Source of the DNA: Aralia elata
Taxonomy: Eukaryota > Streptophyta > Magnoliopsida > Apiales > Araliaceae
NCBI GenBank assembly: GCA_034770075.1
Contig: CM068382.1
Location: 88,777,766-88,841,765 of the forward strand
Direction: 5' to 3'
Length of the DNA stretch: 64,000 bases
In this document: in pieces, positions 46,980 to 59,092 of the stretch
Numbering within the stretch: the first letter of the stretch is position 1
Layout: each line of letters begins with the position of its first letter
Notes under the pieces: model-generated
Database searches by the model: none
What the model was told of the DNA's origin: nothing
The model's input: only the letters and a program-made list of their open reading frames with translations
Translations under genes and position numbers: made by a program

Positions 46980-48166
46980 GGCCATGTTTGTTTGATGGGA
47001 TTATAATCCCGAGATTATAATCCTATGGATTATAATCCAAGACTATTAATCCTAGGATTAAATAGTCCTAGTGACATGCTTATTTTTTATGGGATTATTC
47101 ATGGGATAACTTAAAATAATCCCATGTTATGTTTGTTTTTTTCAGGATTAATTGAAGGATTGGATAAAAAACTATCGTTTGGACTATTATACTCTTACTA
47201 ATAATACTAACATATTAAACAATAGAATGAAATTTATATACTTCTAATAAATTTACATACTACGAAAAAAAATGTATTGTATGTATGTGTTATTTACGTG
47301 CTACATGTATGGATTATTTAAATGTACGTACGTACTGTAAAAAAAAGGTATGTACTGTATGTATGTATTATTTACGTACTATATGTATATATTATTTAAA
47401 TGTACGTACGTACTGTAAAACAAAAAAAAAGAGTATGTACTGCATGTATGCATCATTTAAATTATGTACATACTGCAAAAAAAAAAAAAGATACGTACTG
47501 GATGTATGTATTATTTACATGTTACGTGTATGTATTATTTAAATGTACGTACTTACTGCAAAACAAAAAAAAGTATGTACTGCATGTATGTATTATTTAC
47601 GTACTACATGTATGTATATTTAAATGTACGTACTACAAAAAAAAAATACGTACTACATATATGTATTATTTAAATGTATGTACGTATTGTAAAAAAAAAA
47701 ATAAGTAAAACATTATTTTTGGACGGAGAGATTCTATGATTAATTTTTACAATCAATATTTTTTTTAAACGTATTACGAAAGTTGTGATCAAACTTTTTA
47801 GTTTTAAAATATTAATTTAATTTTCTAATATTTTTTTTGAATTACTTGCTACACTTATTTGTATTACTAGCTTATAGATATGTCTTCAATTTTCCTTGGT
47901 GATAATCAATTACAACTAAAACATTCAACTTAATTTAAGGATAAGCTAGTCATATTAGAAAAGACAAAGGTTAATTTTGTCCACAAATTTTTAATCCCTC
48001 ATAATGGGATTATAATACCAAGTTAGACATGGTATTAAATAATCTCTCATTCTAAGTCATTTTTAATCCACGGATTAATAGTTCGGAGTTTAATTTAAAA
48101 AACAAACAAGAGATTAAGGATTATTAGTCAAATCCCAAGTGTTATCATAGTAAACAAACATGTGTC
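46980..48166. mobile_element. MITE-like element with GGCCATGTTTGTTT ends
   Basis: Left end GGCCATGTTTGTTTGATGGG, right end AAACAAACATGTGTC (inverted, imperfect). Both ends are rich in GGATTATAATCC-like phrases. Such termini are typical of PIF/Harbinger or Tourist-like MITEs, but I could not confirm a 3-bp duplication. The interior holds a minisatellite. Confidence 0.55.
47264..47705. repeat. Minisatellite of about six units
   Basis: The unit of about 55-85 bp is TGTATGTATTATTTACGTAC, a second TGTATGTATTATTTAAATG, GTACGTACTG and an A-run of 7-13. Tyr/Cys/Lys-rich frames across it are repeat artefacts. Confidence 0.85.
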
Positions 48167-51100
48167 TAATTTTGTTCACTCATCAAATCACCAAACAATG
48201 AGCAATAATTTACATAGGGAACAAATAGTGATCACACTAAAAAACTTTACATCTTGGGCCGTCGGTAGACAACTCCGATATGAGAATTTATACAGGTCAA
48301 AAGCGTCAACAATTGAGGAATAAAAATTAGTGCTCAAAATTAATTGTGTAGTGTGTGTACCTTTATTCCATTACATGGCCTTATTTATTTTCCAATAGTA
48401 CTTTGAGGACAAAATAATTTTATAAAAAATTGCTTATAAAATGATGACTGATTGTAGTTAGTTACTATCACTAGATTCATTCATGTATGGTGGATTATCT
48501 ACTAATTATATTATGCCATGTTATTTTGTAAATTAATTTTTATCGCCGTAAGAACACTCTTTATGTTTACACGGCCTAGCTACAGGACACTTGAAGTTGG
48601 TTGGGAATAGGAATCAAATGACACAGTTTCTCTAGGAATCAAATCACTATAATTGGATATGATTCTCTTTTAAAAATACGAAACAATTTAGGACAAAGAG
48701 TAACAAGTGAATTGGACTTTGACTTCTCTTGAATGCAGATTATCCGTTGACCGCCTTCTAAGCCAAGCCACGTGGCTCTTGGGCCCGGACTTGGGTTTCG
48801 GTGATAGGACCCAATATCCCAACAATAACTTCATTGACATCAAATTAATCTTACGATCGTGTTAGTCCGTACAAAACACGGGTTACCTTCGGATAAGATG
48901 TTAATTTTTTATTTAAAAAAAACATAAATAAAAAGTATTATCAAATTATAATTAAAAGCATATTTTATTACAAAATATGTCTTTTGCTTAATAGATATCT
49001 AATAAATGTAAATAGAGAATTGAAATAATATTTTTTAAGTAGAAAAGCATAAATTATATTTATTTATTAAGTCACATAAAGTGCGTTCGTGTAACTTTAC
49101 TTTAACAACTAATATGAATTGCAAGTGACATATTTTATATTATCATTATTAAAAAAAGGCATATTTTAGTTTATATTAAATTAGAAATATAATTTTAATA
49201 CAAAAAAGTCTTATAATGAATCAATATTTAATTATTAATGTAGGAGTCTATAAATATTTCAAATATATTATAAATAAAAATTATATTCCGTGCATTAAAA
49301 AATTAAGAATATATCTTTAATAATGACAATTAGGATAATGATTGATGTGCTAGAACTTAAATATTGATGAATCATTGCACGGGCCGCATTTGAATAAGAT
49401 TTTAAATTTTTTATTAAAAATTAAGAAATAGTTAAAATTTTGTTTTAAATTAAAAATCTTAATTATTTCACTTAAAGAATAACCAAAACATAATTAAATT
49501 TTGATAATAAGTGTTAATTTCAAGTTATATATTATCAAATTATTATTATAAATATATTTTATTACACAATATATTTTATACTAACAGATATCTAATAAAT
49601 AGAGAATTAAAATAACTTTTTAAGTAAAAAATATACAATATATGTTTATTTAGTTATTTATTATAACATGTATTCCTATAACTTTATTTGAAAAACTAAA
49701 CTTAAACTATAAGTGATGTATGATTAGATTAGAGTTATAAATGTATTTGTAATTAAATATATCTTATGGTAAATAGTTTAATCAAAACAAGAGTTTATAA
49801 ATATATCTTTAATGATGGCAATTAGGATGATTGAGATGTTTGGACTTAATCCTAACTCATTCTAATAAAATTAGACGTAATTGTTAAAGTATTTTAAGAA
49901 ATAAAAAATAATTATTAATTGATTCAATTCATGACTAATCAAAATCGTCCCAATTAACTCAGTAATATAACTCAGAAACTCGATCCATTTAACTCAGTCA
50001 ATGGTTCATCATTACTCCAATTATATATAGGAACAAATTAGCAAAAAAACTAAAACATTATTATTTTTATAAAAATAAATAAAATTAATGTTTAAACATA
50101 GTTACCAAAAAATTTAACTAGCTTTTTATTTTCATATGAAAACAAGTAAAAGTAGAAAGTATACGGAAATAAAATAAGAAGCAAAAATTAGGAATTCATA
50201 TCCAGGAGGCCATTTTTTTTTTTTTTAAAAACATTTAATTATTAATATAATAAATAATTATGATCATAAAAGTACAAGATATATATATGTATATATATAT
50301 ATATATGTATTATAGTGAAAATGAAGCTTTCTATCAATTAAAGTGGCATTTAACGTTCTTTCACGTTATGAAATGAGTCCTAAGAGATTCATCCTCCATC
50401 TTGTTTCAAAGCCTAGATTTAATAAATTTATCACATTCCGAAATACTCGCCCTATAGTGGCATAAGAAACCGAAAGAGTAAGAAAAAAAATGTAATAAAC
50501 CTTTAAATGTTCTATTTCTATTCTCATATGCTCTTTCTCTACTTTATTGAAGTCATCCGGATAATGTTTTCTGCAAGCTTACAAATATTTCTCAGACCCA
50601 GAACAGAACAATGAATGGGTAGCTCAATTATGCTAGTTAAACCTCTTGTTGCATTATAAGAGCAGCATCTACTGGGTTACTGCTGCTCAATAGTAATTGT
50701 ATTGTTTGCGAGCCCTCGATCCCCTGCCTACAATGTAATGAGCACCAATATCTAGAATTATAATCACAGCATATATACTCCTCACAAAATAATTAACCGT
50801 CATAAATAAACTGTCCCATCCTTCATCTCTCTCAACCTCTTAATCACTGAGTTTATACTTGAAACAATATTCACTACTAGAATATTTTTTGAGATTCTCG
50901 TTGCAAGCTGGCTTGGCAAAGATAATTATTAGTAATCTCTAATAGCTCTTGCACATGACCATTTACTCGCTTTTCATGTTTATTTGCACTAGCTAGTATC
51001 TTCATTAATTATGGTATTTAGAACTTAACTGACATCTTGCTTTAAAATATTTCAACCACTTGAAACAGATTTTAAATGAGATCTCTAATGAGAATCTTAG

Positions 51101-51210
51101 CAGAATATTCTCAACATCTTGTAATGAGCAAATGTGAACAGTGTTACATGTAACGCGATTGATTTTGTTTAGTTTAACTGATACGGATACAGATTGAACT
51201 ATTTATAAGG
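48167..51210. repeat. Gene-free AT-rich DNA with a tandem duplication
   Basis: Bases about 48862-49365 and 49373-49850 are diverged direct copies (shared AGATATCTAATAAAT, AGAGAATT.AAATAA, and an end of ATATCTTTAAT.ATG.CAATTAGGAT). An AT microsatellite lies at about 50279-50310. No gene recognised. Confidence 0.6.
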
Positions 51211-51511
51211 TCTCGTCTACTGTTAAAAATTTATATTATTAAGGGAGACCAAAAAGTTAGTTATTTTTGGACTCTTTGGTCTCCCAAATTTTACGTTTTT
51301 TTAATTTTTATTCTTGGTTTCCATTACCCCTAATAGAATAGTTATTACATGTTATGAAAGAAAACTATCTGAAAATTTTCAATTTAATAGGGAAGTTATA
51401 TTTCTTATTATTATTTTTTTATCTATATTCTCTTATATTTTTTTAAAACATCAATAAATATATTTTCAAAATAATTTACTATCATACGCATTGCGTGTGG
51501 GTACATGCTAG
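51211..51511 (+). mobile_element. Possible small Helitron
   Basis: The right end has a stem of six pairs (ATACGC-ATT-GCGTGT) followed by GGGTACATGCTAG and a T, a familiar plant Helitron 3' terminus. The left end TCTCGTCTACTGTTAAAA resembles the Helitron 5' consensus but is not preceded by A, so that border is uncertain. Confidence 0.45.
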
Positions 51512-51512
51512 T

Positions 51513-52099
51513 ACTAATAAAATGTCACGGCTTTTAAGTATTCCTATTGTTAAATTGCATTTTTAATAATTTAATTTTGGTCATTTTTGGGCCCAATTTT
51601 GATCTATTAATTGATTCAATTTAAATGAGATTAAATATGTAGTTGATAGTCTACTATAAGGAGGTTAAGAGAGAACCTTATATGATTCAAGTTGAAATTA
51701 TATATACTGTTTCAATTATATCTAAAGTAGGGTATATAAAAAAGTGCATTATTGTTTGCAAAACTAATTTTCTTTAGTCCCACACATTGGTAAGGAGTAA
51801 AATTATTTAATATTTTATAAGTATAAGTGGAATAGTATTATTTACTACTGGAACTAAAGAAAAGGCTTGGAAATGATAACAATGATGTGGTGCAAAACAC
51901 CACCCGCCCGCGCCCGTGACTTGGGGCTGGGTGCAGGTTCGCGTGGCAAAGTCGAATTGGTACTTTAGGCGCACTTTGTACGTACGTATCGTCGCTATGA
52001 GTCTCGCCCAAGCCATGAACCTATCTTTTTAGATAATAGTCGAACCAACTTGGTGAATTACCTGACCCAAGTTGAATTGCAAACAAAACTAGTTCTTCA

Positions 52100-52139
<40 letters not shown>

Positions 52140-52689
52140 CCTACATACATACATACATAACAACTAAATAAAAATTGTTCTGTTTTAATTCTAATTGTTA
52201 TTATATAATTAATTTTCTATAACTAACTTTTTGAATATATTGTGAAGTTCAGTTTTGTTTCAGCACATACTTTTTCATTCCCTCTAAATATCCTTTTCTA
52301 TCTTAAAAAATTCTTTCAACCTTCATAAAAAAATTTCGTAGAGAGTTCACTAGTGAATTTCTAACACAGTGAATATAAAAGGTTTGACATATATCCTGAA
52401 ATTATGTTGTTTGAAATCTTTAGCAAACCATGGTAGTAAGGGATAATAAATATCTTCAGGACAAGGACCACGTACCCGTGTTAAACCATTATGTTCTATC
52501 CTTTTCTTACTATTAAACTTTTAATCTTACGGTGTTTATTGAAATGATCGATTCAGAATCATTTAAGATCATGAACCAAGACTTTGTCAAGCTGTGAAAA
52601 GCAGAACTGACGCAACGTGCAACCAATCATATTTTGCCTTGTGTCCCACTTAGCAAAATTATAGGATATAAATTCAAACACCAAAGAAG
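51513..52689. other. No gene seen; AT/ATAC microsatellite
   Basis: A GC-richer patch at 51895-51960 has no recognisable protein. The (AT)n(ACAT)n microsatellite runs about 52105-52160. Confidence 0.5.
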
Positions 52690-55600
52690 ATGACCAACTT
52701 CCAAGTTATCACTGGAAATTAACTGTGTTTCGAGAAGTTTGTTGAAGCTGAGAAGAAGTTTAGAGACGTGCTGATATTGATGTAGAAAGCTAGATTTTCT
52801 AAATGCTTAGAGACCATCACAAGGGTCTACTCTGAGCTGGTGAAAGAGTTATACTTGACGCTGATTATGTTGATGGTGTTTTGGTTACCAAGATCAGAGG
52901 TACTACCCTGCAGATGGATGTAATAGAGCTCAATCGCAACTTAGGCTTTATCAACAAAGGTCTTACCTCCTTCGATGAAGTCGACATGAAAGAGGGCATG
53001 AAGCTGATAGGGTACAAGTAAAACCATCAGCTTAAAGGAATTAAGAAGGAGCTCTCGCAAAAGTATGAGTTCCTTGCCGATATTGTTGGCAAGTGTATCC
53101 TGTGCAAGGACTCTGCTCATGATTCAGTCAATGAGCTGCATCTGAAGTTCATGACTACAATCATCATGAAAAAGAAGATCAACTTTAACGTCATATTAAT
53201 GGAATGGCTAGCCAAATAGGTTAATAATGCCAGAAAGAAGAAAGTAGCAGGCAAGCCTATGCCCAAGATGTTTCATGGGTGACTGATAAGTATTATCTTG
53301 AAGAAGAGGCTGAAGTGCAGAATTGGGGATCAAGAGGGTGAGCCTCTAAATATCAACAATAAGATTACCCCCAAACTGTTTAAAAACTGGAAGAAGAATA
53401 CAGTTGAAATCCACCAGTCAAAGCTTTTTAATGGCAGCGAAAGGACTATCAATAAGGTATAGAAACCGACTAAATCCAAAGCCAAAAGGAAGGTGGTAGT
53501 CATTGAAGAAGAAGCCTCTCAGGGGCCTGCTGTACCAAACGTTCCTGAAGCCTTAACTTCAACAGCAAAGCAACCCCTACAGAAAAGGAAGAAGACAAAA
53601 GAAAGAATGGAAGAGAATCAAAGGGAACCTCAGAAATCTCCTATTGATTCTGAGGTGAGGAAAAAAGAAATCAACACTCCAATCTCCCAGTTTGCCAAAA
53701 AGAAAAAGGGCTTACGAGGGAAACGTCAAAAGAAGACCTCTATAAAACATCTTCAACTAGAAGAAAAAGCAAGAGAGTCAATCGTATAGAAGCTCATTCC
53801 TCCGATTGTAGAGCCTCTCTAAGAGGATGATGATATGATGGTTGGGACAACCACAGTGCCTGAGCCAATTCAAGATGAATTGATAGCTGAGAATGTTTCT
53901 ATGCCTGAGCCCCAAATAAATGAAGAAGTGACGACTATGATGGCTGATGTGCTGGAGTCACAAGAAGATGCAGAAGAAGAGATGGCTATGAAGGCTACAA
54001 GTCTTGAGCCAAAGAAGATGAAGAAAAAGCTAAGGAAAATGGTGGAGAAGTCGAAAAAGAAGAAAAAAGATAAAATGAAGAAGAAAATCCCAGAGGTAAC
54101 TGAATCAGCTAAGGCTATCTCTGAGGGGGAGGAAAAAAGAAGTCGGCACCCCAGCTCTTCTGATAATTCATTGGTGCTTACCAAAGTTGTGACACCCCCA
54201 AATCCGAGTCCCTTGAACCTCGGACCTGGTACGTCACGATACATCATCTCCATACCTGTTCTATAACTAATGCGGAAAATATAAACATACATTGTTTATT
54301 TCAGAGTATTCTACAATATTTTTCAAGGTCTACAACCTTTATCTTGATACATTCCTTTAATAACTTACATAAGGTTTACATAAGTAACTTACATCCAAAT
54401 AACTTAATAGTTAATGTGCATATCAATCTAATCTTGTACTTTTTCCTTTGGCTCTGTCTTTCTTCGAACATTCGCCTTAATCTGAAATTGTTATCATGAT
54501 ATAGCAAGAGTGAGCAACTACTTTGCTCAGCAAGTTTAAATACAATAAAGATATATCATGATTGAAGAAAAGAATATAGCTTTCTGAACTTTCAACAATA
54601 TATAACCATTGTGAAAGAATGAGAATCAATTTCAATAAATGAATAACTGAATCAATAACATTGAGTGGCCAACAATGGTCATGAACAAATTTGGTAATCA
54701 AGGTGATCAGCCTTTCATACCAGATGAACATATGCAATTTGCACTAAGTGCGATTAACAATAACTTTTATTGATGTGGAATAATTGACAATAATTAAACT
54801 ACTAGCATGCTTGAAAATATTAACTCAAGTTAGAATTATGTGGGATTTCAATGAAGGACTCATGTTAGTTGCTGAGTTGTACAATTCCTTGTATGGGCGG
54901 GGAATTTGTGCTTGGTTTGACAACTACTTAGCTTCTTATATTGATAATCATTAAAATATTGGTGTTGCGCTATCGATATATATATGGTGAGAAGGTGATT
55001 CTTTTCTCATATTTATATTCGATAGTTAGAGAATATTAAGATTAGGTACGAGTTCTTAAAAATCATACTTATGGTAAGTTCGTGACTCATAATCATATGG
55101 TGGAACCCCTCAGCGAATGGACGATTTTGGTCTGACTAGGATAAGTTCCTAAACCCATATGATTGTGGTAAGTTCCTGAACTCATAACGTGTGGTATGTT
55201 TAATGAACTATATTGGGGTATAGAAAAGTTGTGCATGAAGAATTGAGGATTTTAGTATAGTAAACTTTAAGGATGATAGAAATAAATATAATTATTAAGC
55301 AATGGATCATTAGAGGAATTGAAGTTGATGGTGGAGGCATAGGTATTCCAAATCTTCTAGCTATGCTAGACTTCGAAATTTTTGACATCAAGCTAAATTC
55401 GCACTGATGTGCCTTTAAAAATGAAAATAAATTTTTTGTTATCCTCAAAACAAGATGACAAGGGTGTGTAGATGGACTTCGAGCCATTATCACATCGTTA
55501 CCTGTTGCGGCATGATAACACCAAAAATGATTTTTTTTTCAATAGTTTTGAACTGTTTAAAGAAGAGTCTACGCTATTTGTTTCGGCTAGACCAAAATGA

Positions 55601-57140
55601 TTTAAAATATCAAAATGTATTTTTAAATAGTCATCAATGCATCATGGAACCTGGTGTAGAATGACAGACGATGGAGTCATCAATGCAGATTAACCTAGTG
55701 TTGGATGTGATCTAAGGATCGTCAGCCCACTATGGTATGATGTAGTATGACAAAGTCACAAAATGACGGAATCCTCAAACGGGCTGTATATACAGTGTGG
55801 TATCATAACGTCATAGAATGATTTTCAGAATTTTGAACCAGTTAAAGAAAAGGCAATGCCAATTAAAGTGGCTAGACAAATATTTCGATTGATGTTCGAA
55901 TTATTGGTATACGTCTAAGCTATTTGATTCAGCTAGACAAATATTTATAAAAATTCAAGTGTTCTTTGAGAAGTTATACCAAACCAAATTGTGTTGGTGC
56001 AGAATCTTGTGTTAAGTCTGAGGTGAACAACCCTAAAAAGGGGATTTATCGGATTGGTTAACGTGGTTCAATCCAGGAAAAGCAATAAGGGTTGGTTAAC
56101 GTGGTTCAACCCCCAAAAGTCGCTGTGCACAACGCAATAGTATGACAGGCTGATCTCCTGGCGTACAAATTTTGTCCGCGAAAACTGGTAGAAATACTTG
56201 AGAACTCAGGACAAGTTCATGGTCTTTATGACCCCTCAGACCGATATGAAAAGTTTTCTTGAATTAACTTTTCACATTATTTATACTGCTTCACAGTTAT
56301 TGAATAATTGTGAAGACTCCTGAATGATTGGAAAATGTAAACTCCTAGAGAGTAGCTATTGTAGAATGAGATAATAGAAGAGAAATGTTGAGAGGAGGAA
56401 AGAGGATTGTTTGCAAGACATTAAGGTGAAAGTGTAAAGGTTAAGTTGAAAACCTAGTTTTGATCAATAGAATGAGCAGAGAAATAAGTACGTTATAATT
56501 TCGAGGACGAAATTCTTAGAAGATGGGGTGAATGTGACAACCCAAAAATTTATAAGATTTATTAATAAAATCTTGAATGATTAAGTAAAGGTTAAGATAC
56601 AAGACCTGGAGTTCGAAACGTGAGATTGTATTGTATAAGTGAATATGAACTATGCAATATGTGCTTTTGATGTATAGTAAATATATTAGTATTATATATT
56701 TATTATATGTAAGCAGTTGTAGGGACTCGGATTTGGGGGTGTCACAAAAGTCATCACGAAGGTTTGTCACGATATCGACAGAGCAACTAGCCCCCTAGTC
56801 ATCAAACCTGAAGATCCAGACTCTGAGGAGGAGGAGCCTGAGCCTTTTCAATGATTCATTCAACAACCTATAGAGGCTAAGCTTGGGATAAGGCATGTTG
56901 TATTGACTGGCAGAGAAATTCCAAAAACCTCTCATCTTCTCGCTGATGAGTTCATAAGAACAAGGGAAGGAAGAATGAGAATGATGCATTCCAAAGATTC
57001 ACTCTACATTCTTTATTACGATTTGGAAATAGACAAAAGAACCACTATCTATGATCCTGATGGTGACCAACTGTTCTACTTCATGCCTTTAATGCCTCTA
57101 GTAAGAGCAGTAACATGTGGAGATAGAAGCTTCATCAAAT
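52690..57140 (+). pseudogene. SIRE-like extra ORF, first part, broken and interrupted
   Basis: From ATG 52690 a degenerate frame runs with stops near 52720, 52783 and 53020 and at least one frame shift. Readable pieces include FEKFVEAEKKFRDVL, VYSELVKELY, ELNRNLGF and VGKCILCKDSAHDSV, a pattern like the extra, envelope-like ORF downstream of pol in SIRE/Maximus Copia elements. From 53490 to 54185 the frame is lysine/glutamate-rich (KKMKKKLRKMVEKSKKKK). A 2559-bp insertion (54188-56746) splits it. Past the insertion the frame resumes (ITKVCHDIDRATS, then acidic EEEEPEP) to a stop at 57141. I see no membrane segment. The role of this ORF is unknown even in intact elements. Confidence 0.5.
54188..56746. 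mobile_element. Insertion with 26-bp inverted ends, Gypsy LTR-like
   Basis: The left end starts TGTGACACCCCCAAATCCGA and the right end is its exact inverted copy, 26 bp perfect. It is flanked by AAAGT (54183-54187 and 56747-56751). The TG...CA termini and 5-bp duplication fit LTR retroelements. Near the right end, ATTTCGAGGACGAAATTC and a purine run lead into TGTGACAACCC (56533), which looks like the end of a Tekay/Del-type Gypsy pol next to a 3' LTR. The left part has CTTTGCTCAGCAAGTTT, also Gypsy LTR-like. No intact coding region. The internal structure is unresolved. Confidence 0.65.
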
Positions 57141-57340
57141 GAAATTTCTCCAGATACCCAAATTTGAAGCTGGTGGCCCAAAACTTTCCAAGAGTTCTCA
57201 AGTATGCCACCAAAATAATCTGTTATAAGCCTTCCTCTTCTTCTTCTTCCACATGCACATATATATAATAAGGTAAACTTTGTTCTCAATTCATTTTTCG
57301 ATAATGATTCTCTCCATTCATTCGTTGTTTGCGATGACGA

Positions 57341-58874
57341 CTTTGTAGAGTCTCCCTCTACGATCTCTAAGCAACCTTTTACACCTGATTCTTTTATTAA
57401 CTCTCCATTCATAGAGTCCCAACACTTTATGGATGATATAAATAAAACTAACTCTTCGGTCGTAGAGTCCTAACACTCTACGAACGATGTTAATAATTCT
57501 AACTTTTTGATCGTAGAGTCTTAACACTCTACAGACTATGAAAATATATCACATTCCCCGATCGTAGAGTCTCAATACCCTATGATCAATATCAATAATA
57601 CCAATTTCCCTATACACACTACTATCCAGATACACTTTAATTCCCCATCCCCTATACATATTTGTAACATACTTTCTACACCTGTAAATTCTCTTGTACA
57701 TCCTTTATCACCTATACAGACTGTACAACCTAATATACCCTCCAATGCTCATACAGATATACCTTCTCCTATACAAACTGTACAACCAAATATACCTTCT
57801 CTGACTCGTTCAAATATACCCTCCTCCAGAAAGAAATATTTTAACCTTACCCTAGCTCTATCCAATCTCAATCAGAGTGATAAGGTTGGTTCTGAAGCTA
57901 CTCTAAAACAAGTCATGGAACGTGTCTTAGTGTTCCTTTCCAAGACTCAACTGGCTGATCTGATGGCTGAGATTGTTGGAGAAATTGATCAAAATATGGA
58001 AGCTAATTCCATCGAGCTCCATTAGAAGATGAACAGGATCATTGAGGCTGCAAGTCAACTCCTTGGAGAAATGGGTAAGGAGTTTCAAAAGAAGATGAAG
58101 GAAATGTTTCACAACATGTCGGGCAGTCTACACAAACGGGATCAAGTATTCCTAAAGTGTCTTGCAGATCACAAAGAGGCTGTTTTTGGCTCTGTAGAAA
58201 TAAAATGAAAACTCTATCAAACTCCTTTCAAACAAGGTCTTTGAGCTAAGTTCCTCTCCCAATGACTTCAAAAGCACGATACTGGACCAGATGAAACAAA
58301 CTGACAATGTTCTGGCACATACAGATATTATCATGGCACTTGTACATCAATAGTGTGAACAAGTAGAGGCGAGATTATAAGAGAATCACGAAGATATAGG
58401 TATGTCTAGCACCCAAATGCAAAAGCTTGTGCATAGTGTCCAACAATTGTCTAAAGAATTTAATGCTGATAAAAAGGGGGAAAGAACAAGACAAGGGGAG
58501 AGATAGGGGAAGACATCAAGACAGGGGAGAGAAAAAGGCAAGCATCTCAAACATCAATTTAACCTCCACCCCTAAGAATTCATCAAGTTGCTCTATCTTT
58601 AGATCGTGGTCATTCTTCCTCCTCACGACATGGTTCGTCAAGTGCAGTGACTCCCACTAGTACTAGAGTTCCATTAGGTGATCTCATGTATCTCAACAGA
58701 AATCTTCAAGGGACTCACGTTGTGGGAGAAGAAAGAATAAATATATCTGATCTTGGCTCAAGAGACTCAATAAAGGAAATTCAAAGAAAAGAAGCTGAAG
58801 ACAGAGCAAGATACGAGAGGAGAGTTGAATCTGAAAAGAAGTGGCTTGCAAAAGAAAAGAAGGGAAGGAGATAA
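57341..58874 (+). pseudogene. SIRE-like extra ORF, C-terminal part, broken
   Basis: The frame starts with about four tandem peptide repeats of 18-22 residues around IVESQ (57400-57590), two of which have Gln turned into stop. Next comes a proline-rich stretch with two copies of SPIQTVQPNIPS (57700-57800). Then a helical, coiled-coil-like region follows (LKQVMERVLVFLSKTQLADL; 57900-58200) with a stop at 58023. The end is a charged segment at 58647-58874 (DRARYERRVESEKKWLAKE). Proline-rich followed by coiled coil is the layout reported for the SIRE envelope-like protein. No function can be claimed. Confidence 0.5.
57400..57590 (+). repeat. Coding tandem repeat built on CGTAGAGTC
   Basis: Three to four units of about 63 bp, each with GTAGAGTC.(C/T)AACACTCTAC or a decayed form, so each unit is also a small hairpin. 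Confidence 0.7.
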
Positions 58875-59082
58875 TATAGTAAGTAAAAAGGTATAATTTA
58901 TGAATTATCTGTTGTAAATTTCTTTTATTATACTTTGTACAAAATTATCATACATCAATAAATTCATATTTTTGATCTGCCAATATAGTTGCTCACTTAT
59001 TTTAAGTCATGTTTAATTTCAAAGCAATTGCATGGTAGAATTGATGATTGTTATGAAACTATTAGTTTTGTCATCATTAAAT

Positions 59083-59092
59083 AGGGGGAGAT
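59083..59092 (+). promoter_or_regulatory. Polypurine tract of the SIRE-like element
   Basis: AGGGGGAGAT lies immediately before TGTTAGAGTC, the start of the 3' LTR. Confidence 0.7.

Noticed and set aside
47285..47708. Overlapping Tyr/Cys/Lys-rich frames
   Set aside because: Translations of a minisatellite; three frames are open because the repeat lacks stops, not because of coding.
51807..52016. 69-codon minus frame in a GC-rich patch
   Set aside because: No recognisable domain and no conserved context; composition alone is not evidence.
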